The position numbers and the translations under genes were made by a program. A stretch of DNA of 64,000 nucleotides from UBA668 sp041394605 (GTDB lineage: Bacteria > Actinomycetota > Acidimicrobiia > Acidimicrobiales > Ilumatobacteraceae), in the NCBI GenBank assembly GCA_041394605.1, contig JAWKHX010000016.1, forward strand, positions 58,526-122,525, given 5' to 3'. Within the stretch, counting starts at the first letter, position 1; every line of letters starts with the position of its first letter. Of the stretch, positions 46,117-55,194 are shown one piece after another. The notes below the pieces were generated by a model. The model ran no database searches. It saw only the letters and a program-made list of their open reading frames with translations, and was not told the origin of the DNA.

Positions 46117-47262
46117 ATGAAGTGTCGAGCCGCCGTGCTCCACGGGCAGGACCAGCGCTGGCAGGTCGAAGAGCTCACGGTCGACCCGCCGAAGGCGGGC
46201 GAGGTGCTGGTGCAGTGGAAGGTCGCCGGCCTGTGCCACAGCGACGAGCACTTCATCACCGGTGACATGGTGCCCCCGGCCGAGATGCTGGAAGCCGCGG
46301 GCATGCCCCCGTTCTTCCCGATCATCGGCGGCCACGAGGGCTCCGGTGTGGTGGTGGAGGTCGGCCCCGGGGTCACCAGCGTGGCCGTGGGCGACCATGT
46401 CTCCGCCAGCTTCATCCCGTCGTGCGGGCGCTGCCGCTACTGCAGCACCGGCCGCCAGAACCTGTGCGACGCCGGCTCTGGCGCCATGCAGGGCGGGATG
46501 ATCACCGACGGCACCCACCGCCACTTCGTCGGCGGCGAGCCGGTGAAGCTGATGGCCAAGCTGGGCACGTTCGCCGAGTACTCCTGCGTGGCCGAGGCCT
46601 CGGTCATCAAGGTGGACACCGACCTGCCGCTCGACGCCGTGGCCCTCGTGTCCTGCGGCGTCGCCACCGGCTGGGGCTCGGCCACCAAGCGGGCCGAGGT
46701 CCGCCCCGGCGACACCGTCGTGGTGGTCGGCATCGGTGGCATCGGCATCAACGCCGTGCAGGGCGCGGCCATGGCCGGCGCCAAGCGGGTCATCGCCGTC
46801 GACCCCGTGGAGTTCAAGCGGGAGAAGGCGATGGAGCTGGGCGCCACCCACACCTTCGCCTCCATGGAGGAAGCGTTCCCGGCCGTCACCGAGATGACCT
46901 GGGGCCAGATGGCCGACAAGGTGATCATGACCCCCGGCGTCCTCTACGGGAACATGATGCAGCTCGGCACGGCGCTGGCCGGCAAGGGCGGCACCATCGT
47001 GGTCACCGCCATCGCCCCGATCACCCAGACCGAGGCCTCCGTCAACCTGTTCGAGCTGGCCATGTGGAACAAGGAGATCAAGGGCACCATCTTCGGTTCG
47101 CTCAACCCGCGCCACGACATCCCCGCCCTCCTCGGCCTGTACCGCGAGGGGCAACTGAAGCTCGACGAGCTCATCACCAGGCGGTACACCCTCGATGAGA
47201 TCAACGAGGGCTACCAGGCGATGCGTGACGGCGAGAACATCCGCGGCATCATCGTCTACTGA
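46117..47262 (+). CDS. NDMA-dependent (mycofactocin-linked) alcohol dehydrogenase 2
   Basis: 381 aa, ATG 11 bases after the stop of the first ADH. It has the same motifs (GLCHSDEH, GGHEGSG, CGRCRYCSTGRQNLC, VVVVGIGGIGINAVQGAAMAGA, FGSLNPRHDIPALLGLY) but differs clearly in the substrate-side region. One example is the longer PPAEMLEAAGMPPFFPI loop, absent in copy 1. The pair therefore looks like two specialised paralogues rather than a recent copy. The stop overlaps the ATG of the MoxR gene by one base. Confidence 0.9.
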   Translation: MKCRAAVLHGQDQRWQVEELTVDPPKAGEVLVQWKVAGLCHSDEHFITGDMVPPAEMLEAAGMPPFFPIIGGHEGSGVVVEVGPGVTSVAVGDHVSASFIPSCGRCRYCSTGRQNLCDAGSGAMQGGMITDGTHRHFVGGEPVKLMAKLGTFAEYSCVAEASVIKVDTDLPLDAVALVSCGVATGWGSATKRAEVRPGDTVVVVGIGGIGINAVQGAAMAGAKRVIAVDPVEFKREKAMELGATHTFASMEEAFPAVTEMTWGQMADKVIMTPGVLYGNMMQLGTALAGKGGTIVVTAIAPITQTEASVNLFELAMWNKEIKGTIFGSLNPRHDIPALLGLYREGQLKLDELITRRYTLDEINEGYQAMRDGENIRGIIVY

Positions 47263-48203
47263 TGACTGAACTCACCGGCCTGGTCCAACGGGTGCTCGGC
47301 CGCGTCGTCGGCCGGACCCGCGAGGTGGAACTGGTGGTGGCCGCGCTCGCCGCCGACCGCCACGTGCTCCTGGAAGGCCCACCCGGCACGGGCAAGAGCA
47401 CGCTGCTGCGTGCCGTCGCCCACGAACTGGGTCTCGGTTTCGAGTTCGTGGAAGGCAACGCCGAGCTCACCCCGGCCCGCCTGGTGGGCCATTTCGACCC
47501 CGCCCGGGTGCTCACCGAGGGCTATGACCCGGAGGTGTTCGTGGACGGCCCGCTGGTCACCGCGATGCGCGACGGGTCGCTGCTCTATGTGGAGGAGATC
47601 AACCGCATCCCGGAGGAGACGCTGAACGTGCTCATCACGGTGATGAGCGAGCGCGAGCTGCACGTGCCCCGCCTGGGGCGGGTGTCCGCCGCGCACGGGT
47701 TCCGCCTGGTGGCGGCGATGAACCCGTTCGACGCCATCGGCACCGCCCGCATCTCCAGCGCGGTGTACGACCGGGTGTGCCGCCTTGCGGTGGACTACCA
47801 GGACGCGGGTGACGAGGCCTCGATCGTCCGCCGCGAACTGCCCGAGGCCCCGGTGGCCGACGCCTGGCTGGCCGGTGTGGTGGAGGTCGTCCGCCGCACC
47901 CGCACCCACCCGGACGTGCGCATCGGCTCGTCGGTGCGTGGCGCCATTGACACCACCGCAGTGGTGGCCTCGCTCAGCGGCCTGCGCGGCGTGCCGGCCG
48001 ACGACACCGACCTCGGCCTGGACGCTGCGCTCGTGGCGCTCAGCGGTCGGCTGCGCCTGCGTGAGGGCTGCAACCGGCGCCCGGAGGACATCGTCACCGA
48101 ACTGTGGCGGGAGGTGTTCGCCCCGCCGGACCGCGGTGGCGAAGGCGACGGTGGTGGGGGAAAAGCCCCGACCCCGGCGGGGGGCACCAGCGACCCGATG
48201 TGA
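47262..48203 (+). CDS. MoxR-family AAA+ ATPase
   Basis: 313 aa. Walker A EGPPGTGKST is at about residues 38-47. MoxR-type Walker B LLYVEEINRIPEETLNVL follows, then VPRLGRVSAAHGFRLVAAMNP (sensor 1) and SSAVYDRVCRLAVDY with an arginine finger region. MoxR ATPases work with von Willebrand A proteins to activate metalloenzymes or cofactor-containing dehydrogenases, such as methanol dehydrogenase activation by MoxR. Coupling to the ADH pair and to the VWA gene (4-nt overlap) suggests an activation role for these ADHs, which is inference. Confidence 0.9.
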   Translation: MTELTGLVQRVLGRVVGRTREVELVVAALAADRHVLLEGPPGTGKSTLLRAVAHELGLGFEFVEGNAELTPARLVGHFDPARVLTEGYDPEVFVDGPLVTAMRDGSLLYVEEINRIPEETLNVLITVMSERELHVPRLGRVSAAHGFRLVAAMNPFDAIGTARISSAVYDRVCRLAVDYQDAGDEASIVRRELPEAPVADAWLAGVVEVVRRTRTHPDVRIGSSVRGAIDTTAVVASLSGLRGVPADDTDLGLDAALVALSGRLRLREGCNRRPEDIVTELWREVFAPPDRGGEGDGGGGKAPTPAGGTSDPM

Positions 48204-49123
48204 AGGAGGGCGACGACGCCGACGCGGAGGTCGCCCAGAACCAGAAGCGGACGACGTCGCGGCGGGAACTGGCCCGCAACCCGCGCTTCGAGCAGATCTC
48301 GCCCGAGGTCGGTGAGCTGGACGAGAGCGCGGTGGACGACGCGATGCGCGACGACCCCGACGAGACCCTGTCGCTGCTGGCCGACCTGGTGGGCGCCACC
48401 GACCGCAGCCTGCGTGAACTGGCCCGCAAGCTGGCCGCCAAGCTGTTCCTCGACCTGGCCCGCCGCGGCCCCGTGCGGCCGAAGGGCGTGGGCAAGCTGG
48501 CGTCGCTGCCGTACACCCCCGACGGCGGCGACTTGGATCTGGACGCCAGCATCGACGCGCTCGCCGAGCACCGGGCCACCGGCGTGGTGGACGTGGAGCG
48601 CCTGCGGGTGCGCCGTTGGGTGCGCCCAGGTACGGCGCTGTGCCTGCTGGTGGACCGCAGCGGGTCGATGGGCGGCAAGCCGCTGGCCACCGCCGCGCTG
48701 GCTGCGGCTGCCGTGGCCAGCCGCAGCCCGGAGGACTACAGCGTGCTGGCCTTCGGCAAGGACGTGGTGGTGGCCAAGGGGCAGACCACGCCCAAACCAG
48801 GCGACCTGGTGGTCACCGACGTGTTGTCGCTGCGCGGCTTCGGCACCACCGACCTGGCCGGCGCGCTGATGGTGGCGGGCGACCAGTTGGCCCGCAGCCG
48901 GGCCGGGCGCAAGGTCACCGTGCTGCTCAGCGACTGCCGGGCCACGGTGGAGGGCGACCCGGTGGCCGCGGCCGGGTGCCTGGACGAACTGGTGGTGATC
49001 GCCCCGGCGGAGGACTGCGACGAGGCGATGGCGTTCTGCCGGCGCACCGGCGCCCGCCTCACCACGATCGACGGCCCGAGCGACGTGGCCGAGGCGCTGT
49101 CGCGCGCGCTGGAGCGCAGCTAG
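48200..49123 (+). CDS. VWA-domain partner of the MoxR ATPase
   Basis: 307 aa, GTG overlapping the moxR stop. The N-terminal half is helical and charged (about 1-130). The C-terminal VWA domain has the metal-ion-dependent adhesion site LLVDRSGSMGGKPL (DxSxS, near 152-156), FGTTDLAGALM (conserved Thr) and VTVLLSDCRATVEGD (conserved Asp). All MIDAS residues are present. In RavA-ViaA, NorQ-NorD and CbbQ-CbbO pairs such proteins hand the target enzyme to the ATPase. It ends 4 nt into the convergent LCP gene. Confidence 0.9.
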   Translation: MKEGDDADAEVAQNQKRTTSRRELARNPRFEQISPEVGELDESAVDDAMRDDPDETLSLLADLVGATDRSLRELARKLAAKLFLDLARRGPVRPKGVGKLASLPYTPDGGDLDLDASIDALAEHRATGVVDVERLRVRRWVRPGTALCLLVDRSGSMGGKPLATAALAAAAVASRSPEDYSVLAFGKDVVVAKGQTTPKPGDLVVTDVLSLRGFGTTDLAGALMVAGDQLARSRAGRKVTVLLSDCRATVEGDPVAAAGCLDELVVIAPAEDCDEAMAFCRRTGARLTTIDGPSDVAEALSRALERS

Positions 49124-50439
49124 CAGCTGATGTTCTCGTCGGGCACGATGTCGCCCTTCACGTTCTCCTCCGGCCCCGCCACCGTGGTGGTGGTGACCGC
49201 CGGCGGCGCGGACGTGGTGGTGGTGGCCGGCACCGTCGTGGTGGTGGCCGTGGTGCGCGGCGTGGTGGTGGGTGCCGGGGGCAGGGTGGACGTGGTGGTG
49301 GTCTCGAACACCTGCTCTGGCGCGCTGGCGAGCGGGGCCGTGCCCTGGAAGATGGCGAGGATCGCCTTCATGTTGTCGCCCTTGATCCGCGGCTCGAGCA
49401 CGGCGTTGCCGTTGATCATCGTGCCGGCGCCTTCGATCTGGTACGTGTTGATCGAACTCGGGTCCACGTCGCGCAGCACGCCGGCGAACTCCAGCATGTC
49501 GTTCAACTGCTGCAGCCCTTCGTCGCGCACGATGTACGTCTGCAGTGAGTCGATCAGTGCCGAGGCCACCGCGGGGTCGAAGATGCCCTTGTCCAGCGCG
49601 GCCTGCAGGGTGCGGCGCAGGAAGTCCTGCTGGCGGGAGATGCGGCCCAGGTCGCTGGCCCGGTCCTCGTGGGCGGTGCCGTTCTCGTCCACCCACTTCA
49701 GGTGGCGCGACCGCACGTAGGCCAGCGCCTCGTCGCCGCTGAACACATGGCACCCGGCCACCGGGATGTCCAGGCCCACGTTGGCGTCCTTGATCGGCGT
49801 GGAGAAGGGCACGGCCACGCCGCCCACCGCGTCCACGATCCGCTTGAACGCGCAGAAGTCCACGGTGAGGCTGTGGTCCACCACGATGCCGAAGTTGTCG
49901 TAGATGGTCTGGGCCAGCTGGTCGCCGGCCGAGTTGATCCGGTTCTTGCCGCGACCGGGGATCTTCACCCACAGGTCGCGGGGGAACGACAGCACGGCCG
50001 CCTGGCGGGTGGCGGGGTCCAGCCGGAGCACCATGATGCTGTCCGTGCGGCTGCCGATGCTCTCCCGCTGCGGGTCGGCCGCGTTGGCCCACGGCGAGTT
50101 GGGGTCCACACACGGGTTGGCGTCGGCGCCCGTGATGAGGAAGTTCCTCGCCTCCGGATCGGCCGCGGGGAAGGTCTCGGGGGTGGAGGTGGACGGCCCG
50201 ATCGTGGTGGTGGCACCTTCCACCGTGGTGTCGGGGGCGGCGGTGGTGGGCGGCGTGGTGACCACCTCCGGCGATGGCGACACGAGGGTGTTGTCCAGTT
50301 CCCGCTTGCCGATCAGCAGGGCGCCGGCGCCGGCCAGGCAGGCGAGGATGACCATGATGTTCAGCGCCAGCACGGCCCGCTGGCCGTTGGTGTGCCGCCG
50401 CTTGAACGGTTTCGGCTGCGTGTCGCTGGCCTCGCTCAT
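49120..50439 (-). CDS. LytR-CpsA-Psr (LCP) family phosphotransferase
   Basis: 439 aa. A short cytoplasmic tail leads to one helix (VLALNIMVILACLAGAGALLI, about 23-43) and a Thr/Pro-rich linker. The LCP domain has NFLITGADAN, SRTDSIMVLRLDPATRQAAVLSFPRDLWV, NRINSAGD, GVAVPF, FSGDEALAYVRSRHL and DLGRISRQQDFL. Conserved Asp and Arg residues that bind polyprenyl phosphate are present. A long Thr-rich tail ends in ENISC. LCP enzymes attach wall polymers such as arabinogalactan or teichoic-type glycans to peptidoglycan. Confidence 0.93.
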   Translation of the reverse strand: MSEASDTQPKPFKRRHTNGQRAVLALNIMVILACLAGAGALLIGKRELDNTLVSPSPEVVTTPPTTAAPDTTVEGATTTIGPSTSTPETFPAADPEARNFLITGADANPCVDPNSPWANAADPQRESIGSRTDSIMVLRLDPATRQAAVLSFPRDLWVKIPGRGKNRINSAGDQLAQTIYDNFGIVVDHSLTVDFCAFKRIVDAVGGVAVPFSTPIKDANVGLDIPVAGCHVFSGDEALAYVRSRHLKWVDENGTAHEDRASDLGRISRQQDFLRRTLQAALDKGIFDPAVASALIDSLQTYIVRDEGLQQLNDMLEFAGVLRDVDPSSINTYQIEGAGTMINGNAVLEPRIKGDNMKAILAIFQGTAPLASAPEQVFETTTTSTLPPAPTTTPRTTATTTTVPATTTTSAPPAVTTTTVAGPEENVKGDIVPDENISC

Positions 50440-50482
50440 CGGGCCGTAAGGCTACCGGTGGTGCCGGGGTAAGGTTCCGCGG

Positions 50483-51349
50483 GTGCGACCACAGCGACCG
50501 GATTGGGTGAACACCGTCGACGACCTGGTGCAGAGCCCGCCGGTCCGCATCGTGCTCATCCTGCTCGCCGCCTGGATCGTCACGATGGTGCTGCGTTCCG
50601 TGCTGCGCAGGGCGCTGCGCCGCACATTCGACATCCCGGGCATGGACCCCTCACGGGCGGAGGCCCGCCAGCGTGCCGCCGGGGCGGCCATCCGCTCGGC
50701 GCTCGTCGGCACCATCTGGACGATCGCCGTCATCACGGTGGTCAGCGAGATGGGCGTCAACATCGGCGCGTTCGTGGCCGCGGCCACGATCATCGGTGGC
50801 GCTGTGGCGTTCGGTGCCCAGCAGGTGATGCGTGACATCCTGTCCGGCTTCTTCGTGCTGACGGAGGACCAGTTCGGGGTCGGCGACGACGTGGACCTCG
50901 GTGTGGTCAGCGGCGTGGTCGAGCGGGTCACCCTGCGCTCGGCGCGCATCCGGGACTACACCGGCCTCATCTGGTACGTGCCGCATGGCTCGGTCACCCG
51001 CGTCGCCAACGTGTCCAAGGCCGTGTCGGCGGTGATCGATCTCGAGGTGCTGCGGACGATGGACCGCGCCGTGCTGGACGACGTGGCCGCCTCACTGTGC
51101 CGGGCGCTGGTGGAGCACCCCGACGTGGAGGGCATGCTGGCCGGCGAACCCGTGGTGGTGGGCGTCATCGACGTGCGCGACGACCGCCTGATCTACCGGT
51201 TGCGCGTGGCCGTGCATCCGGGGCGGTACTACGCGGTGCGCAGTTGCTGGCGCCTCCTGGCGCTCGCCGCGTTCGACGACGGCAGGCTGCACGCACCGCT
51301 GCCGGCCAACGTGCTGCGCATCCGGCCCGACGGCCCGGCGCCGTCGTAG
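50483..51349 (+). CDS. MscS-family mechanosensitive channel
   Basis: 288 aa, GTG at 50483. Two membrane helices (RIVLILLAAWIVTMVL and ALVGTIWTIAVITVVSEMGV) precede the pore helix (VAAATIIGGAVAFGAQQVMRDILSGFFV), whose Gly/Ala packing pattern is typical of MscS. The beta domain follows with QFGVGDDVDLG, GVVERVTLRSARIRDYTGLIWYVPHGSV. It releases solutes on osmotic downshock. It starts 43 bp from the divergent LCP gene. Confidence 0.92.
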   Translation: MRPQRPDWVNTVDDLVQSPPVRIVLILLAAWIVTMVLRSVLRRALRRTFDIPGMDPSRAEARQRAAGAAIRSALVGTIWTIAVITVVSEMGVNIGAFVAAATIIGGAVAFGAQQVMRDILSGFFVLTEDQFGVGDDVDLGVVSGVVERVTLRSARIRDYTGLIWYVPHGSVTRVANVSKAVSAVIDLEVLRTMDRAVLDDVAASLCRALVEHPDVEGMLAGEPVVVGVIDVRDDRLIYRLRVAVHPGRYYAVRSCWRLLALAAFDDGRLHAPLPANVLRIRPDGPAPS

Positions 51350-51354
51350 GCCCG

Positions 51355-52026
51355 CTAAGGGACCACCACCACCTTGGTGCCGATGTTGGCCCAGCCCCAC
51401 ATGAACATCGCGTCGGCCGTGCTCTGGCGCACACACCCGCTGGACAGGGCCTGACCCAACTGGGCGTCGCTCTGCACGGGCACACCGTTGTTGCGGGGGA
51501 TCTCGTGGAAGCCGATGTTGTCGCCGCTGGGCCCCTTGGTGAAGCGCACCATCCACCGCATGCACACATTGGGGTGGTTGATGTTGCACGTGTACGACGA
51601 GCGGGAGAACACCGAGTAGGTGCCGTAGTTGGGCTGGTTGAAGCGGCCGGAGACCAGGTAGGTGCGCAGCAGGGTGCCGTCGCTGTCGATCACCCACACC
51701 CGCATCCGGCCCTTGGAGTAGACCACCCGCCGGCCGCTGCCGGAGTTCGCCGGCACCGCCAGCGGGTTGGGCTTGGGCAGCGTGGTGGTCGTGGTGGTGG
51801 TGGTGGGTGGCGGCAGGGTGGTGACCAGTTGCACCGTGGACCCGCGGGTGGCCGGGGCGAACGTGGTGGTGGTGACGGCCTCGGTGGTGGGCACGGTGTC
51901 CACCACCGTGTCCAGCACGGTGTCGGGGCCGGTGTCGCCAGGGGCCGCGCCGGCGGGGGTGGCCCCCACGTCCAAGAGCGCGCCGACCACGAAGATCGCC
52001 GAGATCGCCACGGTGAGTGTCCGCCG
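51355..52026 (-). CDS. Secreted L,D-transpeptidase (YkuD domain)
   Basis: 223 aa, ATG at 52026. A signal peptide (TLTVAISAIFVVGALLDVGATPAGA) and a Thr-rich linker lead to the YkuD domain. There VYSKGRMRVWVIDSDGTLLRTYLVSG starts the fold and the active site is in IGFHEIPRNN and LSSGCVRQS, the SxGCxR motif with the catalytic Cys. It forms 3-3 crosslinks or attaches proteins to meso-DAP. Thr-rich linkers shared with the LCP and acyltransferase proteins suggest a common wall-crossing style. Confidence 0.92.
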   Translation of the reverse strand, partial: RRTLTVAISAIFVVGALLDVGATPAGAAPGDTGPDTVLDTVVDTVPTTEAVTTTTFAPATRGSTVQLVTTLPPPTTTTTTTTLPKPNPLAVPANSGSGRRVVYSKGRMRVWVIDSDGTLLRTYLVSGRFNQPNYGTYSVFSRSSYTCNINHPNVCMRWMVRFTKGPSGDNIGFHEIPRNNGVPVQSDAQLGQALSSGCVRQSTADAMFMWGWANIGTKVVVVP

Positions 52027-52039
52027 CATTCGGAAGAAT

Positions 52040-54577
52040 CTATCCGAGCGAGACGTCACACGCCAGGGCCTCGCCGGGCGAGACCACGAGGTCGGCGATC
52101 GACCCGGCATCGCGCAGGTCCTGGCCGGCCACCTGCAGGTGCCCGACCTGGGCCGCCGTGGCGGTGACCTTCAGCCGGGCCACGGCCGCCTTCTGGCTGA
52201 CCTTGGCCTCCGTCTTGGTACGGCGCACGGCCGCCAGCACCTCGCCGATGGTGTCGGCCAGTGCAGCGTCGCCGCCGAGCGCCGTTGCGGTGGGCCAGGC
52301 CTGGGTGTGCACCGAGCCGTCCTGCCACCAGCTCCACACTTCCTCCGTGACGAAGGGCAGGAACGGGGCGAACAGGCGGTGGACGGCGTGCAGCGCGGTG
52401 CGCAGCGCGGCACGTGCCGACGCGGCGCCCTCGTCGCCGTGGGCGCCGTAGGCGCGGTCCTTCACCAGTTCCACGTAGTCGTCGCAGAACCACCAGAAGA
52501 AGTCCTCGGTGCGCTCCAGCGCCCGGGTGTAGTCGAAGTCGTCGAACGCCGCGGTGGTGTCCGCGACCACGGTGTCCAGCCGGGCCAGCATCGCCAGGTC
52601 CAGCGGCTGCGACGGCACCGTGCCGACCGGCGGCTCGCCGAACGACAGCGCGAACTTGGTGGCGTTGAGCAGCTTGGTGGCCAGCTTGCGCCCGACCTTC
52701 ATCTGGCCCTCGTCGTAGATGGTGTCCACGCCGGGGCGGCCGTTGGCTGCCCAGTAGCGCACGGCGTCGGTGCCGTGCTGCTCCAGCAGGTCGATGGGCG
52801 TGGTGGTGGAGTTGCCCTTGCTCTTGGACAGCTTCTTGCGGTCGGGGTCCAGGATGAACCCGCTGATGGCCGCGTTGCGCCACGGCACGCAGTTGAACTC
52901 GTGGTGGCTGCGGACCATGGTGGCGAACAGCCAGGTGCGGATGATGTCGTGGGCCTGGGGGCGCATGTCCATCGGGTACACCCGGGGGAACAGGTCGCTG
53001 TCGCCCTCCCAGTCGCCGGCGATCTGGGGCGTGAGCGACGACGTGGCCCACGTGTCCATCACATCGGGGTCGCCGATGAACCCGCCGGGCCGGCCGCGCT
53101 GGGCCTCGGTGAAGCCGGCGGGGCAGTCGGTGGACGGGTCCACGGGCAGTTCGGCCTCGGTGGGCACCAGCACGTCGTCGTAGATCGGGTTGGCGTCGTC
53201 GTCCAGCCGGTACCAGACCGGGATGGGCACGCCGAAGAAGCGCTGCCGGCTGATGAGCCAGTCGCCCTTCAGGCCGTTCACCCAGTCCGTGTAGCGGGCC
53301 TGCATGTACGGCGGGTGCCAGGTGACCTCGTTGCCGCGGGCCACCAGCGCATCGCGGAGGTGCTCGTCGCGGCCGCCGTTGCGGATGTACCACTGGCGGG
53401 TGGCCACGATCTCCAGCGCCCGGTGGCCGCGCTCGTAGAACTTCACCGGGTGGGTGATGGGGCGCGGTTCGCCGAGCATCTCGCCGCTGGCGGCCAGCTG
53501 CTCCACGCACTTGCGCTGTGCCTGCTTCGGGTTGAGCCCGGCGATCTCGGCGTAGTGGGCGCGCCCGACCTCCGACGTGATCCACTCCGGCGTGTCGGCG
53601 GCGAAGCGGCCGTCGAAGCCGATGAGCGCCCGGCTGGGCAGGTCCAGCTCGCGCCACCAGGTGACGTCGGTGATGTCGCCGAACGTGCAGATCATGGCGA
53701 TGCCGGTGCCCTTGTCCGGCTCGGCCAGGTGATGCGCCACCACCGGCACCTCCACGCCGTAGAGCGGGGTGGTGACCGTGTGGCCGAACAGGGGCTGATA
53801 GCGCTCGTCGGCCGGGTGGGCCACCAGTGCCACGCAGCTGGCCAGCAGCTCCGGCCGGGTGGTGTCGATGAGGATGTCGCCGTTGCCGTCGGCGCGGTGG
53901 AACGCCAGTTGGTGGTAGGCGCCGGGAACGTCGCGGTCCTCCATCTCGGCCTGGGCGACGGCGGTGCGCTCGTCGATGTCCCACAGGGTGGGCGCGTCGT
54001 GCTGGTACGCCTGCCCGGCGGCCAGGTTGCGCAGGAACGCACGCTGGCTGACGCGGCGGGCCCGGTCGCCGATGGTGGTGTAGATCAGCGACCAGTCCAC
54101 GCTCAGGCCGAGGCGGCGGAACAGGGCCTCGAACTGCTGCTCGTCCTGGGCGGTGATCTCGTGGCACAGCTCCACGAAGTTGGCCCGACCGATGGGCACG
54201 GCGCGGTGGTCCTTCGGCACGTCGCCGCGGTAGGGCGGCTGGAAGCCCTCCACCGACGGGACCGACGGGTCGCAGCGCACGCCCGTGACGTTCTGCACGC
54301 GGCGCTCGGTGGCCAGGCCGTTGTCGTCCCACCCGATGGGGTAGAAGACCTTCTTGCCGGCCATCCGCTGGTAGCGGGCCACGAGATCGGTGTGCGTGAA
54401 GCTGAACACGTGACCGATGTGCAGGCTGCCCGACACGGTGGGCGGCGGGGTGTCGATGGCGAATACGTCATCCCGGCTCGCGTTGCGGTCGAAGCGGTAG
54501 GTGCCGTCGGCCTCCCACCGCTGCATCCAGCGGGCCTCGACGCCGTCCAGTGACGGCTTCTCAGGGATGTTCGTCAT
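52040..54577 (-). CDS. valS: Valyl-tRNA synthetase
   Basis: 845 aa. Class I signature PPPTVSGSLHIGHVFSFTHTDLVARYQRM (HIGH at about 53-56), editing domain with TTRPELLASC, GDWLISRQRFFGVPIPVW and the KLSKSKGN (KMSKS equivalent) near 580. The C-terminal anticodon-binding part ends with a short arm. The length is nearer to the compact archaeal-like ValRS than to the 950-aa E. coli type. It charges tRNA-Val and edits Thr. The stop is 13 bp from the transpeptidase start. Confidence 0.96.
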   Translation of the reverse strand: MTNIPEKPSLDGVEARWMQRWEADGTYRFDRNASRDDVFAIDTPPPTVSGSLHIGHVFSFTHTDLVARYQRMAGKKVFYPIGWDDNGLATERRVQNVTGVRCDPSVPSVEGFQPPYRGDVPKDHRAVPIGRANFVELCHEITAQDEQQFEALFRRLGLSVDWSLIYTTIGDRARRVSQRAFLRNLAAGQAYQHDAPTLWDIDERTAVAQAEMEDRDVPGAYHQLAFHRADGNGDILIDTTRPELLASCVALVAHPADERYQPLFGHTVTTPLYGVEVPVVAHHLAEPDKGTGIAMICTFGDITDVTWWRELDLPSRALIGFDGRFAADTPEWITSEVGRAHYAEIAGLNPKQAQRKCVEQLAASGEMLGEPRPITHPVKFYERGHRALEIVATRQWYIRNGGRDEHLRDALVARGNEVTWHPPYMQARYTDWVNGLKGDWLISRQRFFGVPIPVWYRLDDDANPIYDDVLVPTEAELPVDPSTDCPAGFTEAQRGRPGGFIGDPDVMDTWATSSLTPQIAGDWEGDSDLFPRVYPMDMRPQAHDIIRTWLFATMVRSHHEFNCVPWRNAAISGFILDPDRKKLSKSKGNSTTTPIDLLEQHGTDAVRYWAANGRPGVDTIYDEGQMKVGRKLATKLLNATKFALSFGEPPVGTVPSQPLDLAMLARLDTVVADTTAAFDDFDYTRALERTEDFFWWFCDDYVELVKDRAYGAHGDEGAASARAALRTALHAVHRLFAPFLPFVTEEVWSWWQDGSVHTQAWPTATALGGDAALADTIGEVLAAVRRTKTEAKVSQKAAVARLKVTATAAQVGHLQVAGQDLRDAGSIADLVVSPGEALACDVSLG

Positions 54578-54598
54578 AGGCGTTCAAGGCTAGCGAAA

Positions 54599-54615
54599 TG
54601 AGTAACGACTACTCA
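54599..54615. promoter_or_regulatory. Operator-like palindrome between divergent valS and a small gene
   Basis: TGAGTA, five bases, TACTCA: perfect 6-bp arms. It lies 22 bases before valS and 69 before the divergent gene, the position and symmetry expected for a TetR- or GntR-type site. It shares TTACTCA/TGAGTAA-like sequence with the palindrome before the acyl-CoA dehydrogenase gene. Confidence 0.55.
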
Positions 54616-54683
54616 GGTGGGTTGGCCGCCCGCGGCGCAGAGTGACGGCACACCGAATCACTCACGCAAGGAAGTACACGATC

Positions 54684-55079
54684 ATGGGTCTCTTCAAGAG
54701 CATGAAGGACATGAAGTCTGCCGTCGCCGCCGCCCCCGGCATGATCCAGCAGAGCCAGCAGCTGGCCGCCAACGCCGCCGTCATGCAGCAGGCCTACGCC
54801 GGCCAGATGCAGCAGTCGATGGCCTACAACGCCGGCCTCGCCCAGCCGCTGACCCCCGAGCAGCTGGCCCCGATCAACGGCGTCGACCTGCCCACCTACG
54901 CCTGGGTCGGCAAGCGCATCGCCGGCGTCGGCTACGACCAGGCTCAGGCACCGGCGTTCGCCGCCCAGCGCGGCATCTCCGCCGCCGACTGGGAGGCCGC
55001 CGCCGCCGGTTGGACCGCCCGCATGCAGCAGGTGCCCGCACTGGGCCAGGAGTTCCGCCGCCACTACGACGCCGCCTGA
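54684..55079 (+). CDS. Small helical hypothetical protein
   Basis: 131 aa from ATG 54684 (GLFKSMKDMKSAVAAAP), preceded by AAGGAAG. The first 70 residues are Ala/Gln/Met-rich and helical (MIQQSQQLAANAAVMQQ). The C-terminal half contains GVDLPTYAWVGKRIAGVGYDQ and ISAADWEAAAAGWTARMQQVP. There is no signal peptide or known domain. A perfect palindrome in front and an intrinsic terminator behind suggest a stand-alone regulated gene. Confidence 0.65.
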   Translation: MGLFKSMKDMKSAVAAAPGMIQQSQQLAANAAVMQQAYAGQMQQSMAYNAGLAQPLTPEQLAPINGVDLPTYAWVGKRIAGVGYDQAQAPAFAAQRGISAADWEAAAAGWTARMQQVPALGQEFRRHYDAA

Positions 55080-55109
55080 GCGCGGCGCCGCAGCGCGGCA
55101 ACCGATCAG

Positions 55110-55153
55110 GGTCGGTGGGTGACGGGAGCACCCACCGGCCCTTTGCCGTTTTT
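55110..55153 (+). terminator. Intrinsic terminator
   Basis: GGTCGGTGGGTG pairs with CACCCACCGGCC (one mismatched position) around a 7-base loop, followed by CTTTGCCGTTTTT. This is a strong GC stem with a T run, 30 bp after the small helical gene and 41 bp before cysS. Confidence 0.85.
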
Positions 55154-55194
55154 CTCCCTGGGTCGCCCGGCGCTCGTCTCGTAGGCTGGCGGGC

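Noticed and set aside
51767..54553. Plus-strand open frame of 928 codons opposite the transpeptidase and valS
   Set aside because: valS is clear on the minus strand with HIGH and KLSKS motifs; the plus frame is a GC-rich shadow.
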